Notes: generated from the letters alone by a model not told the origin. 64,000 nt of DNA from Selenomonadales bacterium (GCA_018434945.1 JAHDOI010000016.1:62001-126000), one strand, 5' to 3'. Positions 16,806 to 24,940 are shown, counted from the first letter of the stretch. Translations and numbers: made by a program.

Positions 16806-17630
16806 TCAGTTCTTGAAGATGCTTAGCCGTTCCAGGAGCGGGGCCGCGGTCAGCCGGCAGTAGAAGCTGCGGAAGGTTTTGCCGCTGTGGTAGATGGGGA
16901 TGCGCTCGAGGGCGTAGGGGTCGCTCTCTAAGCCGACCTGGCCGAAGCGGGTGGTGAAGGCCGCCCGGTAGCCCGCCTGGCGGACGAGTTCTTCGATCCT
17001 GAGGGTGTAGGCGCCGGTGGGATAGACGAAGTAACGGGGTTTGACGCCGAGGTGGCGCTCGAGTTCGGCGGCCGATGCGGCGAGGTCGGCGGCTGCTTCC
17101 GCGGGCCTGAGTTCGGTGAGTGGCTGGTGGCTGACGGTGTGGGAGCCGAAGACGAAGCCGTTTTTGTGCATTTCCCGCACCTGGTCCCAGGTCATGTAGC
17201 GGTCGTCGGCGCCGATGAAGCCGGTGATGAGGAAGATGGTGGCGGTGAAGCCGTATTTCCTGAGGATGGGGTATGCGTTGGCGTAGTTGTCGGCGTACCC
17301 GTCGTCGAAGGTGATGAGGACGGGCTTGGCGGGCAGGGCGCGGCCGTATTTGAGGTAGCCCATGAGTTGGTCGGGGGTGATGGAGTTGTAGCCGTTTTCG
17401 GCGAGATGGCGGATCTGGTCTTCGAATTCGGCGGGGGTGAGCGACAGGCCGTGGTCGACGGTGTCGATCTTGTGGTAGTTGAGGACAGAGACGTCGGTGA
17501 TTTCGAGCGGCAGGTGCTGGCGGCCGGCGACGGCGCTGGTGCCGGCGAGAGATGAGGCGAGGAGGACGAGGAGGAGTAGGGCGGCCAGGCACGCCAGGGC
17601 TGTGCGGTTTTTGAAGTAGCTGGTGTACAT
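16806..17630 (-). CDS. Secreted polysaccharide deacetylase
   Basis: Carbohydrate esterase family 4 protein of 274 residues, probably acting on wall or biofilm glycans outside the membrane. An N-terminal membrane or signal segment lies at about 12-33. The NodB domain has LITFDDGYADN (catalytic and metal Asp pair), SHTVSHQ (metal His pair) and a YPTGAYTLRIEEL C-terminal motif. The frame is open to 17690, but that part translates palindrome copy 7; the ATG at 17630 has AAGGAGAGG just upstream. Confidence 0.88.
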   Translation of the reverse strand: MYTSYFKNRTALACLAALLLLVLLASSLAGTSAVAGRQHLPLEITDVSVLNYHKIDTVDHGLSLTPAEFEDQIRHLAENGYNSITPDQLMGYLKYGRALPAKPVLITFDDGYADNYANAYPILRKYGFTATIFLITGFIGADDRYMTWDQVREMHKNGFVFGSHTVSHQPLTELRPAEAAADLAASAAELERHLGVKPRYFVYPTGAYTLRIEELVRQAGYRAAFTTRFGQVGLESDPYALERIPIYHSGKTFRSFYCRLTAAPLLERLSIFKN

Positions 17631-17670
17631 GCCTCTCCTTCCTCTCCCAAGTTTCATCTCGAAAACAATG

Positions 17671-17789
17671 GAATTCGTTAAAAAATCCATCTACGGCGTT
17701 GCTCCTGCGGGCGCTTGCTAGCGTACGCCCGAGTACGCGTCGCTGCACGTCCTCGGTGCGCCTTGTATCTGGAGCTTTTTAACGAATTC
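17671..17789 (-). repeat. Dispersed palindrome, copy 7 (cassette A, divergent outer arms)
   Basis: Thirteen bases after the stop of the YbaK-like gene. Outer arms are GAATTCGTTAAAAA and TTTTTAACGAATTC, perfectly complementary but unrelated to the GGCCGTT arms of other copies. The inner ends and the hairpin GCGTAC-gcccga-GTACGC are conserved. Confidence 0.9.
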
Positions 17790-17801
17790 GTATAAACCAA
17801 A

Positions 17802-18260
17802 TTATTTACACACGTCTATGACTTGAGCCCCGGTAATTTCCTTTAATCTGTCAGGGCTGACGGGCAGGGCCGAATTGGCCGTCCCCGCGGCTGCGTAGAC
17901 GATGTCGAAGTCCCACAGGCTGCGGTCGAGGTAGAGGGGTACGCCGGGGAGGATGCCGACGGGGGAAACGCCGCCCGGCGGGAAGCCGGTTTCGTTCTGG
18001 ACTGTTTCGGCGTCGGCGAAGCGGATTTTTCTGGCGCCGAGTTCGCGGGCAAGGGCTTTTGTATCGGTTTTTTTGTCGCCGCAGGTGGTCAGGAGCACCG
18101 GCCGGCCGTCGGCTAGGAAGCAGAGCGTTTTGGCTATCTGGGCGGGGGTGACGCCGAGGGCCTGGGCGGCCAGCTCGGAGGTGTGGGTGCTGCTGTCGAA
18201 GAGGATAATCTTCAGGTCGGGAAATTGGCTGAGAAAGTTTTTGACGCGTTCGAGGGGCAA
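17802..18260 (-). CDS. YbaK/EbsC-type aminoacyl-tRNA deacylase
   Basis: Cytoplasmic editing-domain protein of 152 residues, the family that hydrolyses mischarged aminoacyl-tRNA (for example Cys- or Ala-tRNA-Pro). The fold is recognised from KTLCFLADGRPVLLTTCGD (conserved Lys), KIRFADAETV, GFPPGGVSPVGI and the C-terminal NSALPVSPDRLKEITGA. Start is TTG at 18260 after AAGGAGGT. It lies 13 bases after lgt on the same strand. The tRNA substrate cannot be told from sequence. Confidence 0.85.
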   Translation of the reverse strand: MPLERVKNFLSQFPDLKIILFDSSTHTSELAAQALGVTPAQIAKTLCFLADGRPVLLTTCGDKKTDTKALARELGARKIRFADAETVQNETGFPPGGVSPVGILPGVPLYLDRSLWDFDIVYAAAGTANSALPVSPDRLKEITGAQVIDVCK

Positions 18261-18273
18261 GGTTGGTACCTCC

Positions 18274-19041
18274 TTATTGTTCCTCTGCCGGGGGACGGCG
18301 GCCGCAAAGCAGCAGGCCGAGGGCGGCGGCCAGGATGCTGAAAAGGCGGGCGAGGCTGACGCCGCAGACGGTTTCGCCGTCGAGGCGCAGGCCGGCGAAG
18401 TAGTAGTGCCCGGCCGCGTAGAGGATGATGTATGTGAGGAAGAGGGCGCCGGCCGGGAGGCTCCTGAGAGCCCTGCCGGCGGCGAGGAGCGCTAGCAGGA
18501 GGAGCAGGTTCCAGGCCGATTCGTACAGGAATACGGGATGGAAGTAGTCGAACTGGTCGAAGCCCGCCGGCCGGAGGGCGTAGTCGATGTAGATGCCCCA
18601 GGGAAGACCGGTTGGGTGGCCGAAGGCTTCCTGGTTGAAGAAGTTGGCCCATTGGCCGACAGCCTGTCCGCCGGCGAGGGCGGGGGCGGCGAGGTCGGCC
18701 CACGTCCAGAAGCGGATGCGCCGCCACCGGGCGTAAAGAAAGAGGACGATGATGAAGGCGAGCAGGGCGCCGTGGACAGCAAGCCCGCCCTGCCAGAGGC
18801 GGAGAGCGTCGAGCGGGTTGTCCCGGTAAATGTGCCAGTTGGCGGCGACGTAATAGGCGCGGGCGCCGACTACGCCGGCCGGCACGCTCCAGAGGAGAAT
18901 GTCGAAGACGGTCGCGGCCGGCAGGGACAGCCGCCTGGCCCGCCACAGGGCAAGGAGAGAAGCGGCGATAATTGCGGCGGCGATGATCAGTCCGTACCAG
19001 TAAAAATGCAGTGGTCCCAGCGCGAATGCGATTTTGCCCAT
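18274..19041 (-). CDS. lgt: Prolipoprotein diacylglyceryl transferase-like protein (divergent Lgt)
   Basis: Seven-helix membrane protein of 255 residues. Lgt attaches diacylglycerol to the lipobox Cys of prolipoproteins. The family is clear from GGLAVHGALL (conserved His loop), GQWANFFNQEAFGHPT and HPVFLYES. Two positions look abnormal by eye: the GRxGN motif reads GQWAN, and the conserved RFxxE near the C-terminus reads HYYFA. In E. coli both Arg residues (R143, R239) are reported to be needed. It may be an altered paralogue; a normal lgt could exist elsewhere. An unusually weak ribosome site precedes the ATG. Confidence 0.82.
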   Translation of the reverse strand: MGKIAFALGPLHFYWYGLIIAAAIIAASLLALWRARRLSLPAATVFDILLWSVPAGVVGARAYYVAANWHIYRDNPLDALRLWQGGLAVHGALLAFIIVLFLYARWRRIRFWTWADLAAPALAGGQAVGQWANFFNQEAFGHPTGLPWGIYIDYALRPAGFDQFDYFHPVFLYESAWNLLLLLALLAAGRALRSLPAGALFLTYIILYAAGHYYFAGLRLDGETVCGVSLARLFSILAAALGLLLCGRRPPAEEQ

Positions 19042-19195
19042 TTCTTCATGTCACCTTCGTGTCGGCCGGTGTCCTAACGGGGGCGGTCCATTTTTCCGAT
19101 AGTGTAATTTTACCTCCTGTCCAAAAAAATTACTAGCGTTTTCGCCGTATAATTGTGTGCATCAAGGCCATAATAACAGCGAGGGTTCGTAATGG
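19042..19195. other. Non-coding stretch before degenerate repeats
   Basis: Lies between lgt and the repeat block. No gene or clear promoter is seen. Together with the following block it makes a gap of about 600 bases whose GC content is below that of the flanking genes. Confidence 0.4.
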
Positions 19196-19489
19196 TCGAG
19201 CCAAGATCGGTATCGGATCCTGCGCCGGGTTCGGTATCGGTCGGCCAAAGATTGGTGTCAGGTCTGTCGGGCTTGGCATCAGTCGGCGGGCAGATCGCTG
19301 TGTGTCTTGTAAGGCTGTACGGCAGCCCAACTGTTGTCGTGTGGTCAAAAGGGATGTGCAGCGGTCGAGCTAAGACTGCCAAGGGTTCCGTAGATCTTCC
19401 GGGAATCTTGCAGGGGTCTGCCGTTGTCGGGAGACTGCGGCAGGTTTCGTAGGTATCTTTGGCAGTCGAGCAAAGGTCGGTGTTGGTTG
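19196..19489 (+). repeat. Degenerate 24-bp repeats in an intergenic region
   Basis: Four imperfect units beginning TCGRGCYAAGRTYGGTRTYR are at 19196, 19241, 19365 and 19466, with shorter fragments (TCGGTATCGG, TTGGCATCAG) between them. Spacing is irregular (45, 124 and 101 bases). A minus-strand frame runs through it (Thr/Asp/Pro-rich) but has no credible start or family, so it is treated as non-coding. Confidence 0.5.
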
Positions 19490-19604
19490 TGTAATGCTTG
19501 TGCGTAGCCGAAAGGTTGCGTATAGGTATGTAGTGATCAGCATCGGCTGTAGCGTAGATCATTACGGGCTCTCTTCATTTTCTCGCTATGAAATTTTCTT
19601 CCTT

Positions 19605-19616
19605 TTGTGGTATAAT
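19605..19616 (+). promoter_or_regulatory. Extended -10 promoter for DUF1858 gene
   Basis: TGGTATAAT, an extended -10 (TGnTATAAT), ends at 19616, 42 bases before the start codon. The region 17 bases upstream has no good -35, as is common for extended -10 promoters. Confidence 0.6.
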
Positions 19617-19658
19617 GTCTTTGCGTTGCCAAACTTGTCCCGAAAGGAGGAACAATCG

Positions 19659-19892
19659 ATGGTCATTGACAAAAGCATGAGCATCGTCGAGGTGGTCCAG
19701 AAATACCCGAAAACCGTGGAGGTTTTCCGCAACTACGGTATGGGCTGCCTGGGCTGCGCCGCCGCCCGCTTCGAGAATATCGAACAGGGTGCGACCGCCC
19801 ACGGCATCGACGTGGAAGCGCTGATCGCCGACCTGAACAAGGCTCTCGGCGAAGCAGGCTGCAGCGGCGGATGCTGCGGCTGCGGCAGCTGA
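19659..19892 (+). CDS. DUF1858 redox-disulfide small protein
   Basis: Cytoplasmic protein of 77 residues with the DUF1858 fold (IDKSMSIVEVVQKYPKTVEVF), the family also called hybrid-cluster-protein-associated redox disulfide domain. The conserved CLGC pair is at about residues 30-33, and a Cys/Gly-rich tail (GCSGGCCGCGS) adds four more Cys that could bind metal. AAAGGAGG lies eight bases before the ATG. It is monocistronic, with its own promoter and terminator. Confidence 0.88.
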   Translation: MVIDKSMSIVEVVQKYPKTVEVFRNYGMGCLGCAAARFENIEQGATAHGIDVEALIADLNKALGEAGCSGGCCGCGS

Positions 19893-19902
19893 TAAGGCTG
19901 AC

Positions 19903-19937
19903 GAAAAAACAGGGTGCTTAACCCTGTTTTTTTTTGT
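19903..19937 (+). terminator. Rho-independent terminator of DUF1858 gene
   Basis: AACAGGGT and ACCCTGTT form a stem around GCTTA, followed by a run of T. The A run on the other side lets it also serve the convergent ABC-F gene. Confidence 0.88.
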
Positions 19938-19945
19938 TTGCCTGT

Positions 19946-21568
19946 TTATGCCTTTGTCTGCGCCAGCAGTTGCCGGTATTCCCTGTCCAGCCTGCCGGCC
20001 TCGTCCTTGTCCCGGGTTACCGACAGCCTGGCGAGTATTTCCGCGAGGCGGTGGTCGCGGACGATTTGGCTCACATTTGCCGCATCGGGGGGCGGGGCCT
20101 GCTGCCTGTCGAGGTATTGGCGGTAGCTGCCGGCGAAGGGACGGAGTTTGCCGGCGTCGATGAATAGCAGGCGGGTCGCCACTCTGTCGATGAACCGCCG
20201 GTCGTGGGAGACGAACAGTACCGTTCCCCCGTAACCGGCCAGGACTTGCTCGAAAGCCTCCAGCGAGGACAGGTCGAGGTAGTTGGTCGGTTCGTCGAGC
20301 AGCAGGACGTTGGCGTCGCTGACGATGATCTTGGCCAGGCTTACCCTCGTCCGTTCGCCGCCGCTGAGTACTCCCGCCGGTTTGAATACGTCCTCGCGGC
20401 GGAACAGCAGCCTGGCGAGCAAGTTGCGCACGGTGGCCTCGTCGTGCACGCTGCCGGCCATTACGTTGGCGAGCAGCGTTTTTGCGGGGTCGAGACCGCC
20501 CATCACCTGGGCGAAGTAGCCGATGCGGGCCTGGGGAGCCACACTGATCCGCGCCTCGCGGCCGACGATCATGTTGAGGAGGGTGCTTTTGCCGCAGCCG
20601 TTGTCGCCGCAGAGCGCGACTTTCTGGCCGACCGGGAGGGTGAATTCAGCCTTGTTGAATATGATCCGGGTGCCGAAACGCTTATCGAGCCCCTCGCCGC
20701 GGACGGCGATTTTGCCGGGCAGGTCGCAGGTGGTACCGAAGGGGAACGCTATCGCCGGGCCGGTTTGCGGTTTTTCGACGACAGGCAGCTTTTCGAGCCG
20801 CGACTCCATGGCTTTGACGGCTTTGTCGAGGTTGGCCTTCGCTTTTTGATTGCCCATTTTGTGCAGCCGGGCTTCGGAGTTGCCCATCCTGGCGGGGGTT
20901 TTTCGCGTGGCGGCCGAGCGGGATTTGCGGTCGGCGATCGCGGCTTGCAGCTGCTTTTTTTTGTCGGTGTATTGCTCGTATTCCCGTTCGTGGTGCTTCC
21001 TGGCATTCTCCTTTTGCCCGAGGTAAGCGGTGTAGTTGCCCCGGTATACCTGCAGGACGCCATTTTCTATTTCCCAGATGGTGTCGCATACCGCGTCGAG
21101 GAGCAGGCGGTCGTGGGATACGAGGACGAGCGTGCCTCGGAAGCCGCGCAGTTTGGCCTCGAGGAGCTCCCGTCCTTTTATGTCGAGGTTGGCCGCTGGC
21201 TCGTCGGCCAGGAGGAGCGGGGCTTCCTCGCTCAGTGCGGCGGCGATTTTTAAGCGGGTCTGTTCGCCGCCGCTCATGTGTCCGGTGTTGATGGCGGCGA
21301 CGGCGAATTCGCTGGCGGCGAGCGGGTCTATCGTTCGCCCGGGAATGGGAGGACCGAGCTGGGAGATCGAGGAGAACGGGCAGTTTCTGCGGATGCGGCC
21401 TTCATCGGGCTGTCCTTCGCCGGCCAGTATCGCCAGCAAGGTGGATTTGCCGACGCCGTTGCGGCCTACGACCCCGATCTTATCACCCTTGTTGATTTTC
21501 AGGTTGTCTATTTTAAGGAGACGACGGTCGTTCACGTATTTGACGACATCTTCGAGTTCGAGCAACAA
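19946..21568 (-). CDS. ABC-F ribosome-protection ATPase (Vml/Vga/Sal-like)
   Basis: Soluble protein of 540 residues with two ABC cassettes and no membrane domain. Such ABC-F proteins bind the ribosomal E site; the antibiotic-resistance group dislodges lincosamides, streptogramins or pleuromutilins. NBD1 is short: Walker A GRNGVGKST at 35-43, SGGEQTRLKIA, LLLADEPAANLD. A basic linker follows (EYEQYTDKKKQLQAAIADRK), then NBD2 with GDNGCGKST, LSGGERTRVSLA and LLLDEPTNYLD. Short NBD1, long linker and C-terminal helix resemble Bacillus VmlR. The start is inferred as TTG at 21568, seven bases after GGAGG. Drug specificity is unknown. Confidence 0.85.
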   Translation of the reverse strand: MLLELEDVVKYVNDRRLLKIDNLKINKGDKIGVVGRNGVGKSTLLAILAGEGQPDEGRIRRNCPFSSISQLGPPIPGRTIDPLAASEFAVAAINTGHMSGGEQTRLKIAAALSEEAPLLLADEPAANLDIKGRELLEAKLRGFRGTLVLVSHDRLLLDAVCDTIWEIENGVLQVYRGNYTAYLGQKENARKHHEREYEQYTDKKKQLQAAIADRKSRSAATRKTPARMGNSEARLHKMGNQKAKANLDKAVKAMESRLEKLPVVEKPQTGPAIAFPFGTTCDLPGKIAVRGEGLDKRFGTRIIFNKAEFTLPVGQKVALCGDNGCGKSTLLNMIVGREARISVAPQARIGYFAQVMGGLDPAKTLLANVMAGSVHDEATVRNLLARLLFRREDVFKPAGVLSGGERTRVSLAKIIVSDANVLLLDEPTNYLDLSSLEAFEQVLAGYGGTVLFVSHDRRFIDRVATRLLFIDAGKLRPFAGSYRQYLDRQQAPPPDAANVSQIVRDHRLAEILARLSVTRDKDEAGRLDREYRQLLAQTKA

Positions 21569-21573
21569 AAAAA

Positions 21574-21592
21574 CCCCTCCTTCGCGGAGAGG
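21574..21592 (-). promoter_or_regulatory. Hairpin that masks the ABC-F ribosome binding site
   Basis: On the coding strand CCTCTCC pairs with GGAGGGG (one G-U) around GCGAA, so the Shine-Dalgarno sequence is buried in the stem. Upstream in the same leader are a 14-codon open frame (21672 down to 21628) without a clear ribosome site, and a second hairpin CCAGG-ccttcat-CCTGG. Leader attenuation is known for vmlR- and vga-type genes. Confidence 0.55.
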
Positions 21593-21826
21593 ACGGGCTA
21601 TAGACAAACGGGCGTAAAAAAACGCGCCTACAGCCAATCCCCTTTAGAATCGCAGATAAGCATGCAAAACATCCAGGATGAAGGCCTGGTTGTTTTTTAT
21701 GCTTTCCGAAATTGCTAAAAAGAATTGTTTAGCGCATTTCTGCTCCTTTTCCGCCCGTTGTGATGATTTCATTATAGCCGACAGTGATGAGAGACGCAAG
21801 GCGGCAATAGATGTCAGGAGGGATTT

Positions 21827-22051
21827 TTATGGACGGCCGATTTTGATGCTGGCGGCGATCTCTTTGTCGATCGCCAGGATGGTATGCCCAACCGCGAGTA
21901 CATATACGGGGAAGGTTTGGAGGATCGAGATTTCGGTGCCGGGCAGGATGCCGAAGGCAAGCAGCCTGGCCAGGTCCCGGCGGGCGGCCGGCAGGACGGC
22001 GACGAGCGCTTTTTCGCCGGGGCGCAGGCGGGTGAGCGGTATCTCCTCCAT
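21827..22051 (-). CDS. feoA: Ferrous iron transport protein FeoA
   Basis: Small cytoplasmic SH3-like protein of 74 residues thought to regulate or assemble FeoB. The FeoA core is visible as LTRLRPGEKALVAVLPAARRDLARLLAFGILPGTEISI and the Gly-His-Thr region. It follows feoB by 18 bases on the same strand, the reverse of the common feoA-feoB order. No Fur box was found near it. Confidence 0.88.
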   Translation of the reverse strand: MEEIPLTRLRPGEKALVAVLPAARRDLARLLAFGILPGTEISILQTFPVYVLAVGHTILAIDKEIAASIKIGRP

Positions 22052-22069
22052 TTACTCCCTTCTTTCCGG

Positions 22070-23989
22070 TCAGATGAATAAGGGTGCTATGAGGTTCGCC
22101 ACCCAGGCGGCCGCCATGGCGACGGCGGCGATGATGAGCGTCATGACGGCGGCGGCGACAGGGCCGCGCTCTTTGACGATAACCATGAACTGGGCGAGGC
22201 AGGGGACGAAGAGGGTGAGGGCGACGGCGGCGACGAGGAGCTGGCGGGAGTCGAGGAGGCCGGCGGCAGCCATGTCGTAGAGGCCGGCGGTGCCGTAGTC
22301 GCGGCGGAAGAAGCCCAGCAGGAATATCTGGGCGGTGGCGGCCGGGAGGCCGAGACCGGCCATCAGGGGCTCCACCGCTTTTATAATATATGTCAGCAGG
22401 CCGCTGCGGTCACCAAGCCAGAGGAGAAAGCTGGCGAGGAAGAAGACGGGAATTATTTCCACGAAGTACCAGATCATGCGGGTGTAGGCTTTGTGGATGA
22501 CGTTGGCGGGGTCGGGGAGCCTGAGGGGAGGGAGTTCGATGTAGAAGGGGCTGCGTTCGCCGGGCAGGAGACGGGCGGTGAGCCAGCCGGCGAGGATGAA
22601 GACGGCGAGGATGAAGGCTGCCCACAGGGCGACGGACCGGCCGTCGCCGGCGAGGATGGCGAGGACGACGCCGAGCTGGGCGGAGCAGGGGATGGTAAGC
22701 GACAGCAGGAAGGTGGCGAGGATGCGCTCGCGCCTGGTTTCGAGGGTGCGGACGACGAAGACGGCCATCGTGCCGCAGCCGAGCCCGAGAGTGACGGGGA
22801 TGACGGCCCGGCCGTTGAGGCCGAATTGTTTGAAGAGGCCGTCGACGAGCATGGCGAGGCGAGGCAGGTAGCCACAGTCTTCGAGAAGGGCGAAGGCGAG
22901 AAAGAATGTGCCGACGATGGGCAGGACGATGGCGACGGCGTAGCGGAGGCCGAGGGTGAAGAGGCCGTAGTCGCCGGCGAGGAGGGACCGGAGCCATTCC
23001 CAGGGCACCCACTGCCGACAGGCGTAGTCGACGGCGGGGGTGATGACGCGGGTGAAGACATTTTCGTCGATGTAGTCGACGAGGACGTCGGCGCCGAAGC
23101 CGCCGACGAATTTGTAGAGCCCCCAGTAGAGGACGAGGGCGAGGATGGGGATGCCGGTGAGGGGATGGCGGGTGAGCCGGTCGAGGAAGCCGGCCAGCCG
23201 GCGCCGGCCGGCCGGGCCGTGGCGGGTGGCCGCCGCGGCAAGGCGGTCGGCCTGAACCTGGCGTTCGGCGGCGATACGCAGGGCGAGGGGCTGGGGGCTG
23301 CGGGCGACGGCGGCTTGGGCGGCGGCGGCGATGCCCGCGTAGGCGGGGTCGTTTTTGAGGAGGGCGTGGCTGGCCGGGTCGCCGGCGAGGAGGAGGAGGG
23401 CAAGGATGCGGGCGGCGGGGCGGCGGGCGCCGAGCCGGTCGACGACGGCCGCGGCGGCGGCTTCGAGATCCGGGCTGAGGAGGAAGGGCGGCTGCGGCCG
23501 CGGCCGGGGGGCGGCTATGACGGAGCGGAGGCGGTCGAGGCCGATTTTTCTGACGGCGGCGGTGGCGACGACGGGGATGCCGAGGAGGTCGGCGAGGCCG
23601 GCGGTGTCGAAGGCGAGCCCGGCGGCGGCGGCTTCGTCGATGAGGTTGAGGACGAGGACGACAGGCAGGCCGGCGTCGATGAGGGAGAGGGTGAAGGGCA
23701 GCGAACGGGCGAGGTTTTTGGCGTCGGCGACGTGGACGACGAGGTCGGGCTGCCCGGCAAGGAGGAATTCGCGGGTGACGCGTTCTTCGTCGGTAACGGT
23801 GGCGAGGGAGTAGATGCCTGGGGTGTCGACGATTTCGCACGGCACGCCGCCGATGCGGGCGTAACCGCGGGCGACTTCGACGGTGGTGCCTGGGTAGTTG
23901 GATACGTTGACGTATTTGCCGGTGAGGTTGTTGAAAATGACGCTTTTACCAACATTCGGGGCCCCGACCAGGATGATGCTGCGCTGCAT
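22070..23989 (-). CDS. feoB: Ferrous iron transporter FeoB
   Basis: GTPase-coupled Fe2+ importer of 639 residues. The N-terminal G domain has G1 GAPNVGKS (9-16), the G2 region YPGTTVEVARG, G3 DTPG, and NLID in place of the usual NxxD G4. A helical GDI-like region follows, then about ten membrane segments with the family's paired gates (VTLGLGCGTMAV and LFVPCLAQ). The protein is a little shorter than E. coli FeoB, mostly in the linker. It forms an operon with feoA. Confidence 0.95.
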   Translation of the reverse strand: MQRSIILVGAPNVGKSVIFNNLTGKYVNVSNYPGTTVEVARGYARIGGVPCEIVDTPGIYSLATVTDEERVTREFLLAGQPDLVVHVADAKNLARSLPFTLSLIDAGLPVVLVLNLIDEAAAAGLAFDTAGLADLLGIPVVATAAVRKIGLDRLRSVIAAPRPRPQPPFLLSPDLEAAAAAVVDRLGARRPAARILALLLLAGDPASHALLKNDPAYAGIAAAAQAAVARSPQPLALRIAAERQVQADRLAAAATRHGPAGRRRLAGFLDRLTRHPLTGIPILALVLYWGLYKFVGGFGADVLVDYIDENVFTRVITPAVDYACRQWVPWEWLRSLLAGDYGLFTLGLRYAVAIVLPIVGTFFLAFALLEDCGYLPRLAMLVDGLFKQFGLNGRAVIPVTLGLGCGTMAVFVVRTLETRRERILATFLLSLTIPCSAQLGVVLAILAGDGRSVALWAAFILAVFILAGWLTARLLPGERSPFYIELPPLRLPDPANVIHKAYTRMIWYFVEIIPVFFLASFLLWLGDRSGLLTYIIKAVEPLMAGLGLPAATAQIFLLGFFRRDYGTAGLYDMAAAGLLDSRQLLVAAVALTLFVPCLAQFMVIVKERGPVAAAVMTLIIAAVAMAAAWVANLIAPLFI

Positions 23990-24051
23990 GCCTCTCCCCC
24001 GCCCTTCTTGCCTGTAATGGTATCTCCTATTCGCGAGGCGGGGGGATTATG

Positions 24052-24086
24052 AAAAAGAAAAACCGCGAACCTTGTAAGGCGCGCGG
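24052..24086 (-). terminator. Terminator of thioredoxin gene
   Basis: On the minus strand CCGCG...CGCGG with an inner CCTT-aca-AGG stem is followed by TTTTTCTTTTTC. It separates trxA from feoB. Confidence 0.75.
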
Positions 24087-24099
24087 TGAGTGAAAGATT

Positions 24100-24423
24100 T
24101 TACAGGTGGGGCTTGATGCGGTCGGCGAGGTTGGCCTTCGGCAGGAAACCGACGATTTTCTCGGCCTGTTCGCCTTCTTTGAAGAGGATCATGGTGGGCA
24201 GGCTCATGACGCCGTATTTCTGCGCCAGGGAGCGGTTCTGGTCGACGTTGATCTTGACGATCTTGAACTGGCCGCCGGCCTCGCCGGCGAGTTCGTCGAG
24301 AATGGGGGAAAGACGCTGGCAGTAGCCGCACCACGGGGCCCAGAAATCGGCTAGTACGGGGACGGCCGCGTCGAGCACTTCTTCTTGGAAGTTCACTTCG
24401 TTGACATCCTGAGCGTTGGCCAT
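24100..24423 (-). CDS. trxA: Thioredoxin
   Basis: Cytoplasmic disulfide reductase of 107 residues. The active site reads WAPWCGYCQRL rather than the usual WCGPC, the Pro being replaced by Tyr. The cis-Pro motif MSLPTMILFKEG and the C-terminal GFLPKANL segment are normal. Two in-frame ATGs lie two codons apart; the second, at 24423, is eight bases after GGAG and was chosen. A CoA-binding protein lies 34 bases upstream, so they may share a transcript. Confidence 0.92.
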   Translation of the reverse strand: MANAQDVNEVNFQEEVLDAAVPVLADFWAPWCGYCQRLSPILDELAGEAGGQFKIVKINVDQNRSLAQKYGVMSLPTMILFKEGEQAEKIVGFLPKANLADRIKPHL

Positions 24424-24457
24424 TTTCATCTCTCCTTTGTATTTGGGTTTCGCCCGG

Positions 24458-24856
24458 TCATTCCATGATGCCGCGTTTGCGGCATTCGGCCATGATGCAG
24501 GCCTTTATGACAGTCAGGCCGAGGTCTTCGCCGAGTTTGGCGACCGCCGGCGCGTCGGCGCCGGGCTGGAGCCATACGTACTTTATGCCGGCTTCGGCGC
24601 AGTCGCGCATTATCTGTTCGCCGACTTTCGGCGGTACGACTACGTCGACGACGTCGGGTTTTACCGGCAGGTCCTTGAGGCCGGGATAGCACTTATGGCC
24701 CATGACTTCGTCCAGGCCGGGGTTGACGGGGTAGACTTTGAACTGGCCGGTGCCGTCCATGAATTTGAATATTTTGTAGCCGAACTTGTCTTTGTTGTTG
24801 TTGGCGCCGACCACCGCCCAGGTTTTGAGGTCGAGGGTCTTTTCGATGTCGGTCAT
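24458..24856 (-). CDS. CoA-binding domain protein (YccU-like)
   Basis: Cytoplasmic Rossmann-fold protein of 132 residues of the CoA-binding (DUF/COG1832) family. The pattern is KTWAVVGANNNKDKFGYKIFKFM, YPVNPGLDEVMGHKCYPGLKDLP, VDVVVPP and GIKYVWLQPGADA, ending in a Cys-containing CIMAECRKRGI that is typical. AGGAGG lies six bases before ATG 24856; an earlier in-frame ATG at 24892 lacks one. Role unknown, possibly CoA-dependent regulation. Confidence 0.87.
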   Translation of the reverse strand: MTDIEKTLDLKTWAVVGANNNKDKFGYKIFKFMDGTGQFKVYPVNPGLDEVMGHKCYPGLKDLPVKPDVVDVVVPPKVGEQIMRDCAEAGIKYVWLQPGADAPAVAKLGEDLGLTVIKACIMAECRKRGIME

Positions 24857-24940
24857 GAGGTCCTCCTGATTCAGATTTAGCTCCATTTTCATTATATTGC
24901 CAGGATGGCATAAAGGTCAATGATGGACAAAAAGGGCGGG

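Noticed and set aside
19110-19562. 150-residue minus-strand frame in the lgt/DUF1858 gap
   Set aside because: Translation is Thr/Asp/Pro low-complexity from degenerate repeats, with no credible start site.
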